From Myxococcota bacterium (GTDB lineage Bacteria > Myxococcota_A > UBA9160 > UBA4427), in the NCBI GenBank assembly GCA_028823175.1, contig JAPKBZ010000005.1, positions 1 through 64,000 of the forward strand: 64,000 nt of DNA, given 5' to 3'. Of this stretch, positions 33,710 to 42,450 are shown in pieces. The notes under the pieces were generated by a model that saw nothing but the letters and a program-made list of their open reading frames with translations, was not told the origin of the DNA and searched no databases. A program made the position numbers and the translations under genes. Every line of letters begins with the position of its first letter. Position 1 is the first letter of the stretch.

Positions 33710-34870
33710 TCAGGGGCTCTTATTGCCATCAGCCGTGGAGGGCCCTGGAAATTCGAGCAGAGCTTTCTCGAGCCGGCTGAGAAAGCGCTCAATCGTCTTG
33801 TCCCAGAAGGGCGCCAGGGCGTTCTTCCCCGCAGCCGGGGAGCGCCGCCCGGCCTGGAGGCTGGGCAAAATATCAACGTCTTGCTGATTGATGCGGTTCA
33901 TGATCGTCGAGAATTCCTGGGCGGCTTCGGAATTTCGCTCGCTCAGGTTGTCCATGGCGTAGAGCCCCAGAACTTCGTCCGATTGGTCGACCCGGGTTGG
34001 CTGCACGCTAATGACCTGAAACCAGCCTCCCGTGATGGCCACCAAGGTATTGGGGAAGAGATAGAAGAAGAACTGTGCGTGCTCCAACTCCGGGGGGAGT
34101 GGAAGGCGAAAAAGCCATTCGGGTTTCTTCTTGTCGGCATCCCCTTGGGGGAGTGTGAATCCAAAAATATCTGGCGACAGTTCGAGGTCTGCAAAGTTGA
34201 TGGCGGTTTCCGGACCGCCCGCTTGGTTATGCACAAAGGGTACGTGATAAGCATCCAAGAAATTTTCGCAGACGAGTTTCCAATTGGCTTTGATCGTGTA
34301 GTCCGTCGCCGAGATGAGGTGAAGCCGAGGGGAGTCGAATGGGTTCAATTGATCATCGAGAGGAGCGATCCATTCAGAAAAAGCAGGAGCGTTTTCTGCC
34401 AGATTGACGAAGATGGTGTCGAACCATACGGCGTGACGGATGGGCTGAAGCCCAAAGCCTTTATCCTCACCTTGGGGGATTGAGCTTCCCTTCTTTCCAG
34501 CGAGGTAGGGAGCGCCTTTGAGTTCACCCGAGAGGCTGTAGCTCCAAGCGTGGTAGGGGCAGGTCAGATGGCGTTGATTCTCACAGGGCACTGGTACCAA
34601 TTGGGCGCCGCGGTGCGCGCAAATATTATGAAAGACATGAAGGGACCCATCGCGGGTTCGGGTCAACAAGAGGGGAGAGCCCGCTAGCTGGGTTGGCCGG
34701 GCACAGCCGGGCTTGACGGTGCTCGCTAGGCCAACGCTCGCCCAGCCCTTGGCGAAGAGGCAATCGCGCTCCTGCTCAAGCACCTGGGTGTCGGTGTAAT
34801 AGCGAGGGTCGAGAACACGCTTCGAGTAAATGTCCTGCATGGGCAAGCCGAATTCTAGGGCCTCGCCCAT
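33710..34870 (-). CDS. Rieske non-heme iron oxygenase, alpha subunit (Asp-bridged type)
   Basis: 386 aa from the ATG at 34870; GTG at 34894 and ATG at 34840 are alternatives and none has a clear ribosome binding site. The Rieske cluster ligands are in CAHRGAQ and CPYHAWSY. The mononuclear iron site is NWKLVCENFLDAYHVPFVH, with Asp before the first His, as in ordinary ring-hydroxylating oxygenases. This differs from the other two Rieske proteins here, which have Glu. It oxidises an unknown organic substrate with O2, using an external reductase not found in the window. It precedes the ureohydrolase in a likely two-gene operon. Confidence 0.87.
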   Translation of the reverse strand: MGEALEFGLPMQDIYSKRVLDPRYYTDTQVLEQERDCLFAKGWASVGLASTVKPGCARPTQLAGSPLLLTRTRDGSLHVFHNICAHRGAQLVPVPCENQRHLTCPYHAWSYSLSGELKGAPYLAGKKGSSIPQGEDKGFGLQPIRHAVWFDTIFVNLAENAPAFSEWIAPLDDQLNPFDSPRLHLISATDYTIKANWKLVCENFLDAYHVPFVHNQAGGPETAINFADLELSPDIFGFTLPQGDADKKKPEWLFRLPLPPELEHAQFFFYLFPNTLVAITGGWFQVISVQPTRVDQSDEVLGLYAMDNLSERNSEAAQEFSTIMNRINQQDVDILPSLQAGRRSPAAGKNALAPFWDKTIERFLSRLEKALLEFPGPSTADGNKSP

Positions 34871-35050
34871 AACTTGCCAGGAAACTAGGGACACGGACGA
34901 GGCCGCCGAAGCAAAAGGGGCTTGGCCAAGGGGCGGCGGCGGGTACTCGGATTGAGGTTGGGTTAGAATTCGCTGGCCATCGAGCGCCTAAGTTCGCGCC
35001 TCGGCCTGAAAATTCGGGTCCGAAGATGAGCTTGTGAGGAGGAAACTTAT

Positions 35051-36271
35051 ATGGCGACCGATTCCGGAGCGCCCTTTGCCCAGAAGCTCGAAGGGCTTAT
35101 TTCAGACCAGCCAGCGGGGTCGTCCCTGCTCCAGCCCTTTTATGGGGATTCTGAAATTTTCGAACACGATATGGCTCGCATTCACATGCGGCGCTGGCTA
35201 TGCGCGGGGCATGCAAGCCAGATCCCCAAGCCAGGCGATTGGTTTCGTTACGATTTGATTGGCGAGTCCTTGATCCTCATGCGCGGGAGCGAAGGCGAAG
35301 TGCGTGCGCTGGTGAACGTCTGCAGGCATCGCGGCTCCGTTGTTTGTTCCGCAGCCTCGGGTCATTCGAATCGTCTTGTTTGTCCGTATCATGGCTGGGT
35401 TTACGATTCAGCAGGGAAATTGCGCCAGGCACGAAATATGGGCGATGTCGACCTTTCCGATCGGGACCTGGCGACAGTGAGCTGCCGGGTGATCGAAGGC
35501 CTGATCTTCGTCAACTTCGCCCCAGACCCGGTGGGTCTCGATCATGCCGAATCAGTGTTGAAGCAGTCACTCGGTCGTTTTGGTTGGGCCAATGCAAAGG
35601 TCGCGCATAGAGCCGAGTACACCGTTTCAGCGAATTGGAAACTCGTGACTGAGAATTACCAGGAGTGTTATCACTGCCGCCCCGCCCACCCGGAGTTCTC
35701 CCGATTTCATTCCACCGAACGCCCGGAAGAGAAGACCGTCGACCTGCGCCAAGGTGCTGCCGAGCTCGCGGCGGCCCAGGGGATCAAGATTGAAGAGTGG
35801 GATATGTGGCCTGCTGGAAAAGACGATGATCAGGAGGGAGTGGCCTGCGCCAACGACGCCATGTACGAGGGGTCGGTGACGGGGAGCCAGCAGGGCGATC
35901 CGTTGGCCCCCTTGATGGGCGATTTCAGGGATTATTGCGATGGCTTCTTTACCTACGTCGAGGTCGGACCGTCCAGCTTTTTCCTCGCGTACCCCGATCA
36001 TGGCGTGATCTATCGCTTCCTGCCTCGGGGCGCCCAGAGAACCGATATGGAGATTCTCTGGTTGGTGGACGCCAAGGCTGAGGAGGGAGTCGACTACCGA
36101 GTCGAAGACCTGATTTGGCTATGGGACGTCACCAGTATCGCGGATAAGCGGATTATCGAGAACAACCAAAAAGGCGTGAACTCCCGTTTCTATGTACCCG
36201 GACCCTACGGTCTCATGGAAGACATGACCCGGCGTTTCGCTGCGTGGTACCTCGAACAGGTCGGCGCCTGA
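35051..36271 (+). CDS. Rieske oxygenase, quaternary-ammonium (GbcA/CntA-like) type
   Basis: 406 aa; the ATG follows AGGAGG-type sequence (GGAGGAAAC). The Rieske site is CRHRGS with CPYHGWVY. The iron site is NWKLVTENYQECYHCRPAHPEF, carrying Glu before the His pair, as in choline, carnitine and glycine-betaine monooxygenases. Such enzymes demethylate or cleave quaternary amines with O2 and release formaldehyde or an aldehyde. It directly precedes the MttB-type methyltransferases, supporting a methylated-amine substrate. It is divergent from the other Rieske gene. No dedicated ferredoxin reductase (GbcB-like) is present. Confidence 0.87.
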   Translation: MATDSGAPFAQKLEGLISDQPAGSSLLQPFYGDSEIFEHDMARIHMRRWLCAGHASQIPKPGDWFRYDLIGESLILMRGSEGEVRALVNVCRHRGSVVCSAASGHSNRLVCPYHGWVYDSAGKLRQARNMGDVDLSDRDLATVSCRVIEGLIFVNFAPDPVGLDHAESVLKQSLGRFGWANAKVAHRAEYTVSANWKLVTENYQECYHCRPAHPEFSRFHSTERPEEKTVDLRQGAAELAAAQGIKIEEWDMWPAGKDDDQEGVACANDAMYEGSVTGSQQGDPLAPLMGDFRDYCDGFFTYVEVGPSSFFLAYPDHGVIYRFLPRGAQRTDMEILWLVDAKAEEGVDYRVEDLIWLWDVTSIADKRIIENNQKGVNSRFYVPGPYGLMEDMTRRFAAWYLEQVGA

Positions 36272-36479
36272 GTGGCGGGTCCGGGCTGGGGAGAAGCCGG
36301 GCGCGCCCCCATTGCGGAGATTTGGGGGCTGGTACACTGATCCGGCGTCGCCAAGGCCGTCGACCGAACCTATTTCAATGGGCGCAGAGTCGGTTAGGGC
36401 GGCATGCATCTTCCGAGATTCTTCATGAGAGCTGGCGTTGCCGAACGGGATTGAGAGTTCGGCTCAAGGGAGCGGGAAA

Positions 36480-38009
36480 TTGAGAAGAGGAAGAAAAGCG
36501 CGCCACGAGAATCCCCCGGTTGCCAACGCCGTCGGGCCTGGGATGGTTGGCGGCCGCTTCGCGCCGCTTACGAACCATGAACTCGAGCAGGTGCATGCGA
36601 CTGTTTTAGACGTGCTGGAGCGAATAGGGATGGCGGATCCAATCCCCGTTCTGAAGGAAAAGGCGCTGGCGCGGGGTTGCAAGATCAACGAACACGGGCG
36701 GCTCTGTTTTCCGCGTGCCTTGGTCGAGGATGTCATTGCGAATGCCGGGCGTGCCATTCAATGGCACGGGCAGGACGAGCGTTACGATCTGGATCTCAGT
36801 GGAGCTCGGGTGCACACTTACGGAGGCGGCGAAGCGGTGAACGCGCTTGACCCTGGGGCAGACCACTATCGTCCATCGACGATCCGTGACGTCTACGACC
36901 TTGCCCGCTTGGTCGATCGTATGGATAATATCCATGCCTTTTCACGGCTGGTCGTCGCCACCGAATTATCCGATCTCAAGGTCTGCGATATCAATACGGC
37001 CTACGCGAGCATCGCGGGTACCCAGAAGCACACGGCGCTCACTTTTTCCTATGCGGAACACATCGAGCCCACTCTCGAGATGCTCTATATGGTCGCGGGC
37101 GGGGAAAAGCGCTTCAAGGAGCGCCCCTTCTGTCATGGTGGGGGGTGCCCGATCATCTCCCCCCTGCGCTACGGGGTCCATAACAGCGAAGTGTGCATCG
37201 AAGCCACCAAATTTGGATCGCCGGTTTGGATCGTGACCGCCCCCCAAGCGGGCGCCACGGCCCCCGCCGCCCTGGCGGGAACATTGGTTCAGGTGATCGC
37301 CGAGGCCCTGGCGGCTCTGCTTATGGTGGATCTCGTCCACCCGGGGTATCCGGTGATTATGGGGCCCTGGCCCTTTGTTTCGGATTTGCGGACCGGTTCA
37401 TTCAGCGGTGGGGGAGGCGAAGAGGCGGTGCTCAGCGCGGCGGCCGCCCAGGTGATCAACCACTACGGGCTGGTGAGTTCGGTGGGTGCCGGCATGACCG
37501 ATTCGAAGTCGCCCGATAATCAATCAGGCTACGAGAAGGGGATAACAGTGACCCTCGCGGCCTTGGCGGGCTGCAATAATGTCTCCGAATCGGCGGGGAT
37601 GGTCGGGAGCCTCATGGGCTGCTCCTACGAAGCGATCGTCGCCGATAACGACATGCTCGGAAACGTGTTGCGAGCGGTTCGCGGAATCGAGATCAACGAG
37701 GAGACCCTCTCCTACGACATCATCGATAGTGTGGTTCACGGCGAAGGCCATTTCCTGAGGGAGCCGCAGACCCTCGAGTTGATGCGTTCGGAATATGCCT
37801 ACCCCGAGATCGCAGACCGCGGCACCCATTCGGAATGGGAAGAGGCAGGCTCTCTCGATATGCGACAAAGAGCCGCAGAGCGAGCGCGTGAGATCCTGTC
37901 CACTCATTATCCTGAGTACATCGACCCAGAGGTCGATCGCAAGATCAGGGAGAAATTCCCCATCGTTCTCTCGTCGGACGACATGCGTTCGGAGTGTGGG
38001 CGTTGGTAG
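36480..38009 (+). CDS. MttB-superfamily corrinoid methyltransferase (non-pyrrolysine), copy 1
   Basis: 509 aa from a TTG at 36480, which follows GGGAGCGGG; the frame is open to a TTG at 36438. It belongs to the trimethylamine methyltransferase family but has no in-frame amber codon, so it is a non-pyrrolysine member like glycine-betaine methyltransferase MtgB. Recognisable segments are AQAGATAPAALAGTL, FVSDLRTGSFSGG and the C-terminal HYPEYIDPEVDRKI. It should move a methyl group from a quaternary amine to the Co(I) corrinoid protein encoded downstream. It is a clear paralogue of the gene at 39091-40680. Confidence 0.88.
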   Translation: MRRGRKARHENPPVANAVGPGMVGGRFAPLTNHELEQVHATVLDVLERIGMADPIPVLKEKALARGCKINEHGRLCFPRALVEDVIANAGRAIQWHGQDERYDLDLSGARVHTYGGGEAVNALDPGADHYRPSTIRDVYDLARLVDRMDNIHAFSRLVVATELSDLKVCDINTAYASIAGTQKHTALTFSYAEHIEPTLEMLYMVAGGEKRFKERPFCHGGGCPIISPLRYGVHNSEVCIEATKFGSPVWIVTAPQAGATAPAALAGTLVQVIAEALAALLMVDLVHPGYPVIMGPWPFVSDLRTGSFSGGGGEEAVLSAAAAQVINHYGLVSSVGAGMTDSKSPDNQSGYEKGITVTLAALAGCNNVSESAGMVGSLMGCSYEAIVADNDMLGNVLRAVRGIEINEETLSYDIIDSVVHGEGHFLREPQTLELMRSEYAYPEIADRGTHSEWEEAGSLDMRQRAAERAREILSTHYPEYIDPEVDRKIREKFPIVLSSDDMRSECGRW

Positions 38010-38075
38010 TGTTCGACTCGGCCCAGAGCTGCCCTGCGGCTTCGGGGAAGTTCTGAACGCCAAAGAGGTGAGTGC

Positions 38076-39068
38076 GTGAGCAACCTGTTGCAAGAGCTCC
38101 TTGATGAACGCGAATATCTCGTGGCTGATGGCGCTACGGGGACCAACTTGATGGACGTGGGTCTGCCTCCAGGTCAGGCTCCGGATCTCTGGAATACCGA
38201 TGAGCCCAGCAAGGTCGCCCGCCTTCACGAGAGCTTCATCGACGCCGGGGCGGATATTCTGCTCACCAATACCTTCGGTGGGAATCGATGCCGGTTGGGC
38301 ATGGAGAAAGCCGAGGATCGGGTTGTCGAGATCAACGAGGCTGGCGCCCGGATTGCCGTGAAGGCCGCCCAGGGCGCGGGGCGTCCGGTGGTGGTGGCGG
38401 GCTCGATGGGGCCGACCGGCGAGATCATGGAACCCCTGGGTTCGCTCACGCCCGCGCGCGCCGAAGAGGTATTCGGCGAGCAGGCCGAGGCATTGGCGCG
38501 GGGGGGTGTGAACGTTCTCTGGATCGAAACCATTTACGACTTTGCAGAATTGCAGGCGGCCGTTGCGGCGGCGTCTCGCACCGGGCTTCCCGTGGTTTCC
38601 ACGATGACTTTCGATACGAAGGGCCACACCATGATGGGTGATTCGCCCGAGGAGGCCGCCCGCTTCATTCAAACCCTGCCCACGCCCCTGGTGGCCTACG
38701 GGGCCAATTGCGGCGTGGGTCCCGCCACCCTGATCGATGCGGTTCGGGGCTTGCGGCGGGGTGCTGCCGAGGGGGATGTGATCATCGCCAAGGGAAATTG
38801 CGGGATCCCCGAAATGATCGATGGCAAGGTGGTTTTCAGGGGCGACGAAGAGATCATGGCCACCTATGCACGATTCGCCAGGGATGCCGGGGCGCGCATC
38901 ATTGGCGGTTGCTGTGGAACTTCGGCCAAACATCTCGCGGCCATCGCGCAAAGTCTCGATGGCTATAAGCCGGGCCCACCGCCGGACGATGCCGCCATCG
39001 AAGCCGCCCTGGGCCTGATCGAGCGTAGCAAGGGGAAGAAGAAGCGAAGGAATACTCGAAGGCGCTAG
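38076..39068 (+). CDS. Homocysteine S-methyltransferase (BHMT-like) family protein
   Basis: 330 aa from GTG. The TIM-barrel motif VADGATGTNLMD opens the protein. The zinc-binding cysteines are Cys212 (GANCG) and Cys279-Cys280 (GGCCGT), as in betaine-homocysteine and cobalamin-dependent homocysteine methyltransferases. It lies between the two MttB paralogues, so it may transfer the methyl group from the corrinoid protein (or directly from a betaine) to homocysteine, giving methionine. The C-terminus is strongly basic (SKGKKKRRNTRRR). Direct use of methyl-corrinoid is inferred. Confidence 0.87.
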   Translation: MSNLLQELLDEREYLVADGATGTNLMDVGLPPGQAPDLWNTDEPSKVARLHESFIDAGADILLTNTFGGNRCRLGMEKAEDRVVEINEAGARIAVKAAQGAGRPVVVAGSMGPTGEIMEPLGSLTPARAEEVFGEQAEALARGGVNVLWIETIYDFAELQAAVAAASRTGLPVVSTMTFDTKGHTMMGDSPEEAARFIQTLPTPLVAYGANCGVGPATLIDAVRGLRRGAAEGDVIIAKGNCGIPEMIDGKVVFRGDEEIMATYARFARDAGARIIGGCCGTSAKHLAAIAQSLDGYKPGPPPDDAAIEAALGLIERSKGKKKRRNTRRR

Positions 39069-39090
39069 GAGCCAGCATGGAGAGAGCGTT

Positions 39091-40680
39091 GTGAGCGAAA
39101 AAAAAGAAGCATCGAAGCGATCGCGCCGACCCCGGAGAGGGGGCGGCCGCGATGCACGAAGAGCCGCTCGGGCGGCGGATACCGGAGGGGAAGTCGTCCG
39201 GCCCGGATTTTCGGGCGGACAGTACAAGCCGCTCAGCGAGGCCGATATCCAGCGTATCCACGGGGCCGCCCTGGATGTGCTCGAGAATATCGGCATCGGC
39301 GATGCTATCCCCGAAATTCTTGACGCGGTTCTCCCCAAGGGCTGCGTCCTGGGAGAAGATGGTAGGCTCCGATTTCCGCGCGGCCTTGTCGAAGAGGCTA
39401 TAGCGAACGCGCCAAAGAGCTACGTTTTGCACGCTCCCGACCCAGATCTCGATATGGAAGTACGGGACCAGGAGGTCATCCTGACGACCTCGGGCGAGCC
39501 CGTGAAGATCTTGGATTATGAGACGCAAAAATTTCGGGATCCGCATCTCATCGACATCTACGATGCCGCCCGCCTCGTGGATCGAATGGAGCATATCCAT
39601 TATTTCGGTCAACCCTTCGTGGCGACGGATTGGAGTCACGATCTCTACGTTCACGATATGAATACCGCGTATGCGGCGTTGGCCGGAACCCGCAAAACGT
39701 TTTCCCTAGGCGTTGCCACGGTCGGCCATATCGACCCCTTGATTTCGCTCTTTGATCTCTACCTGGGGAAGGAGGGGGCGTTTCTCGAGCGCCCCTTCTG
39801 CTGCTTTGGGGGTTGCCCCATCGTTTCGCCACTGCGCTTCGCCGAAGAGAATGCCCAGGTTTTGGTCAAGCTGGCGAAGCTGGGCCTCGTCGTCGATGTC
39901 GCGATTGCGGCCCAGGCCGGAGCCACGGCTCCGGCCGCCCTGGCGGGGGCGTTAGTCCAGACCTTCGCCGAGACTCTGGCCTGCTTGACTGTGGTGTACC
40001 TCATCAATCCGAGCTGTCCGATGAATTTCGGAATGTGGCCCTTCATTTCTGATCTGCGAACCGGGGCGTTCAGCGGAGGGAGCGGCGAAGAGGCGCTAAT
40101 CACCGCGGCGACGGTTCAAATCATCAACCACTATGGGCTCATTTCGAGCGTGCCCAGCGGTATGACAGATGCGAAGACGATGGACGCACAGGCTGGCTAC
40201 GAAAAGGCCATTACGACTCTATCCGCCGTTCTCGCGGGCGGAAATATGGTCGCGACGTACCCTGGGGCGGTGGGGAGCTTGATGGGCCAATCCATGGAAG
40301 GCATCCTGATCGACAACGACATGATGGGAGCCTGCCTGAGGGTGCTGCGCGGGATCGAGGTGACCGAAGAGCGCCTCTCTCTCAAGGAAATCGAGAGCGC
40401 CGTCTTTGGCGATGGACATTTCCTCAACCAGCCCCAGACCCTGGAAATCATGCGAACCGAATACCTCTACCCCGAAGTGGCTGATCGGAGCCCTGTGGGA
40501 GATTGGGAAGAAAGTGGTAGCCCGACGGTCTATGATCGAGCCCATGATCGCGTCAAAGAGATTTTGTCCGGCCATTATCCCGAGTATATCGATCCGAAAA
40601 TAGATGCGACGATTCGCGATAGCTTCCCCATCCAGATCCTCCCAGCAGATATGAAGCCAGGAAATGGCCGCTGGGATTGA
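39091..40680 (+). CDS. MttB-superfamily corrinoid methyltransferase (non-pyrrolysine), copy 2
   Basis: 529 aa from GTG. The N-terminal 35 residues are very basic, followed by the same fold as copy 1 (AQAGATAPAALAGAL, FISDLRTGAFSGG, HYPEYIDPKIDATI). No in-frame amber codon occurs. The two copies differ in the barrel region that should contact the substrate (around residues 95-220), so they may handle different methylated amines while sharing one corrinoid protein. It starts 22 bp after the homocysteine methyltransferase gene, in the same operon. Confidence 0.88.
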   Translation: MSEKKEASKRSRRPRRGGGRDARRAARAADTGGEVVRPGFSGGQYKPLSEADIQRIHGAALDVLENIGIGDAIPEILDAVLPKGCVLGEDGRLRFPRGLVEEAIANAPKSYVLHAPDPDLDMEVRDQEVILTTSGEPVKILDYETQKFRDPHLIDIYDAARLVDRMEHIHYFGQPFVATDWSHDLYVHDMNTAYAALAGTRKTFSLGVATVGHIDPLISLFDLYLGKEGAFLERPFCCFGGCPIVSPLRFAEENAQVLVKLAKLGLVVDVAIAAQAGATAPAALAGALVQTFAETLACLTVVYLINPSCPMNFGMWPFISDLRTGAFSGGSGEEALITAATVQIINHYGLISSVPSGMTDAKTMDAQAGYEKAITTLSAVLAGGNMVATYPGAVGSLMGQSMEGILIDNDMMGACLRVLRGIEVTEERLSLKEIESAVFGDGHFLNQPQTLEIMRTEYLYPEVADRSPVGDWEESGSPTVYDRAHDRVKEILSGHYPEYIDPKIDATIRDSFPIQILPADMKPGNGRWD

Positions 40681-40781
40681 GAAATGGAAGGAAGCTGATT
40701 TGGCACCCCGGAGTCAGCCCCCGAGCGGTGAATTCTGGTAGGGGTCGAGAATAGTGAGCGGGTAAGTCGAGGAGCAGGAAT

Positions 40782-41489
40782 ATGACGGACGAAACAACTG
40801 ACGAGGAAGTCGATATCGTTCTCGCGGATCTTTCCGACGAAGAACTCGTCAAGCAGATGCATGACGATCTCTACGACGGGCTGGCCGAAGAGATCGATGA
40901 AGGAACGCGCATTCTGCTCGGTCGGGAATGGTCTCCTACTCGTGTTCTCGACGAGGCATTGGTGGCGGGGATGACGGTCGTTGGCATCGATTTTCGTGAT
41001 GGCATTCTCTTTGTTCCGGAGGTGCTACTCGCCGCCAACGCGATGAAAGCCGGAATGGCCATCCTGAAACCCCTACTCATCGCGACTGGGGCCGAGCCCA
41101 TGGGCAAAATGGTGATCGGTACCGTCAAGGGTGATATCCACGATATCGGAAAGAACCTAGTGGGTATGATGATGGAGGGGGCAGGCTTCGAAGTTGTAGA
41201 TCTAGGTGTCAATACCGACTACCAACAATTTCGCGAAGCAATCGAAGAGCACCGTCCGAATATTCTGGGCATGTCGGCCCTTTTGACCACCACGATGCCC
41301 TACATGAAGGTGGTCATCGCGGAACTCGTCAAGGAAGGGATCCGCGACGACTACATCATTCTGGTGGGCGGCGCGCCGTTGAACGAAGACTTCGCCGCCA
41401 ATATCGGCGCTGATGCCTATTGCCGTGACGCGGCCACGGCTGTCGATACGGCCAAGGAACTCGTGGCCAAGCGCGCTGCTGCACGCTGA
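40782..41489 (+). CDS. Corrinoid (B12-binding) methyl-carrier protein
   Basis: 235 aa. An N-terminal helical cap (residues about 15-95) precedes a Rossmann-like B12 domain with GDIHDIGKN: Asp118, His120 and Gly123 give the DxHxxG motif, His120 being the lower cobalt ligand. It accepts methyl groups from the MttB proteins and passes them on. About 45 residues of acidic N-terminal extension are present. An AGGAG sequence lies before the ATG. It is the only corrinoid protein in the window and sits between the methyltransferases and their accessory genes. Confidence 0.92.
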   Translation: MTDETTDEEVDIVLADLSDEELVKQMHDDLYDGLAEEIDEGTRILLGREWSPTRVLDEALVAGMTVVGIDFRDGILFVPEVLLAANAMKAGMAILKPLLIATGAEPMGKMVIGTVKGDIHDIGKNLVGMMMEGAGFEVVDLGVNTDYQQFREAIEEHRPNILGMSALLTTTMPYMKVVIAELVKEGIRDDYIILVGGAPLNEDFAANIGADAYCRDAATAVDTAKELVAKRAAAR

Positions 41490-41497
41490 CGATCCCC

Positions 41498-42124
41498 ATG
41501 ATGAAATCGCGTCTGCCCATTCTCCTGATCGGCTGCGCGGCATTGGCCAGAGAAGTGACGGCGCTGGTCCAGCTCAACGGTTGGACCCATCTGGAGACCG
41601 AATGGCTTCCGGCGGAGCTCCACAACCGCCCGCAGGAAATTCCCGGGGCCGTGGCTCGTTGTCTGGAAGAAGCCGAGGGCCAGTACGCCGAGGTTCTCGT
41701 GGCGTACGGAGATTGCGGCACCGGCGGACAACTCGACAAGCTCCTCGGCGAGCGAGGGATTCGGCGTCTTCCCGGCGCGCACTGCTACGCATTTTTCGCG
41801 GGTCCCGGCGTTTTTGATGGGCTCCATGAGGAAGAACTGGGAACCTTCTATTTGACGGATTTTCTGGTTAGGAATTTCGATCGGCTCGTGATTCGGGGTC
41901 TCGGTCTCGATCGACATCCCGAACTCCACGGGAGCTATTTCGGAAATTACCGACGGGTGGTCTACCTCGCCCAAACGCGTTCGGATTCACTCCTTGCCCG
42001 GGCTCGCGAATGCGCGGCTCAGCTTCAACTCGATTTTGAACTTCGTTTCACGGGCTTGGAGCCATTCGCCTCTGCTCTGGGGATCAGTCAGCCCGGGACG
42101 AATTCAGGCGGCGGCACCCAATGA
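41498..42124 (+). CDS. DUF1638 protein of the methyltransferase cluster
   Basis: 208 aa. Conserved cysteines occur in LIGCAALAREV, YGDCGTGGQL and GAHCYAFFAG, which could bind a metal or corrinoid. DUF1638 proteins are frequently found beside MttB-type genes, but their role is not known; cobalamin handling is a guess. The gene starts 8 bp after the corrinoid protein and its stop overlaps the next start by 4 bp (ATGA), so it belongs to the same operon. Confidence 0.8.
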   Translation: MMKSRLPILLIGCAALAREVTALVQLNGWTHLETEWLPAELHNRPQEIPGAVARCLEEAEGQYAEVLVAYGDCGTGGQLDKLLGERGIRRLPGAHCYAFFAGPGVFDGLHEEELGTFYLTDFLVRNFDRLVIRGLGLDRHPELHGSYFGNYRRVVYLAQTRSDSLLARARECAAQLQLDFELRFTGLEPFASALGISQPGTNSGGGTQ

Positions 42125-42432
42125 ACCGTCTGATTACGATCTACTGGCGGGATATCCCTTCTCGGGTGGTCGGCCGCCGAGGGCGAAAAAGTTTGTTCAA
42201 GCAGACCCTGGATTCGCGTTTCGATCGAGCGATCGAGCGAGCGGCCCGGCGAGGGGGGGGAGGATCCAGCAAGCAATACCTCGAGGATTGGCGGCGGGAG
42301 AGCCGATCTTGTAGCTCCGAACTCGAAAAAGAGGTGGCCGAAGAAGTCGCCCGGCTCGAGGCGCAGTTTCCGCCGGATACCCTGGAGAAGTTGGTCCGCG
42401 CGGCCGGTATCATTATCAGATCGGAAAGCTGA
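42121..42432 (+). CDS. Small 'virulence factor' family protein of methyltransferase clusters
   Basis: 103 aa. LITIYWRDIPSRVVGRRGRK and YLEDWRRE match a short conserved family often labelled 'virulence factor' and found with corrinoid methyltransferase genes. The name is historical; nothing suggests virulence. The extra C-terminal part is a charged helix (SELEKEVAEEVARLEAQFPPD). The start overlaps the DUF1638 stop. Role unknown; a structural or assembly function for the methyltransferase system is possible. Confidence 0.7.
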   Translation: MNRLITIYWRDIPSRVVGRRGRKSLFKQTLDSRFDRAIERAARRGGGGSSKQYLEDWRRESRSCSSELEKEVAEEVARLEAQFPPDTLEKLVRAAGIIIRSES

Positions 42433-42450
42433 AGAGGGATCCTGAATTCA

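Noticed and set aside
36272..36479. Cobalamin riboswitch upstream of the MttB genes
   Set aside because: No B12-box or matching pairing elements were seen in this 208-bp gap.
37524..39338. 604-aa minus-strand frame across the first MttB gene and the homocysteine methyltransferase
   Set aside because: It spans two real genes on the opposite strand and has no domain signal.
36480..40680. Pyrrolysine-coding amber codons in the MttB genes
   Set aside because: Both frames are uninterrupted with no in-frame TAG before the stop, and no pyl genes are present.
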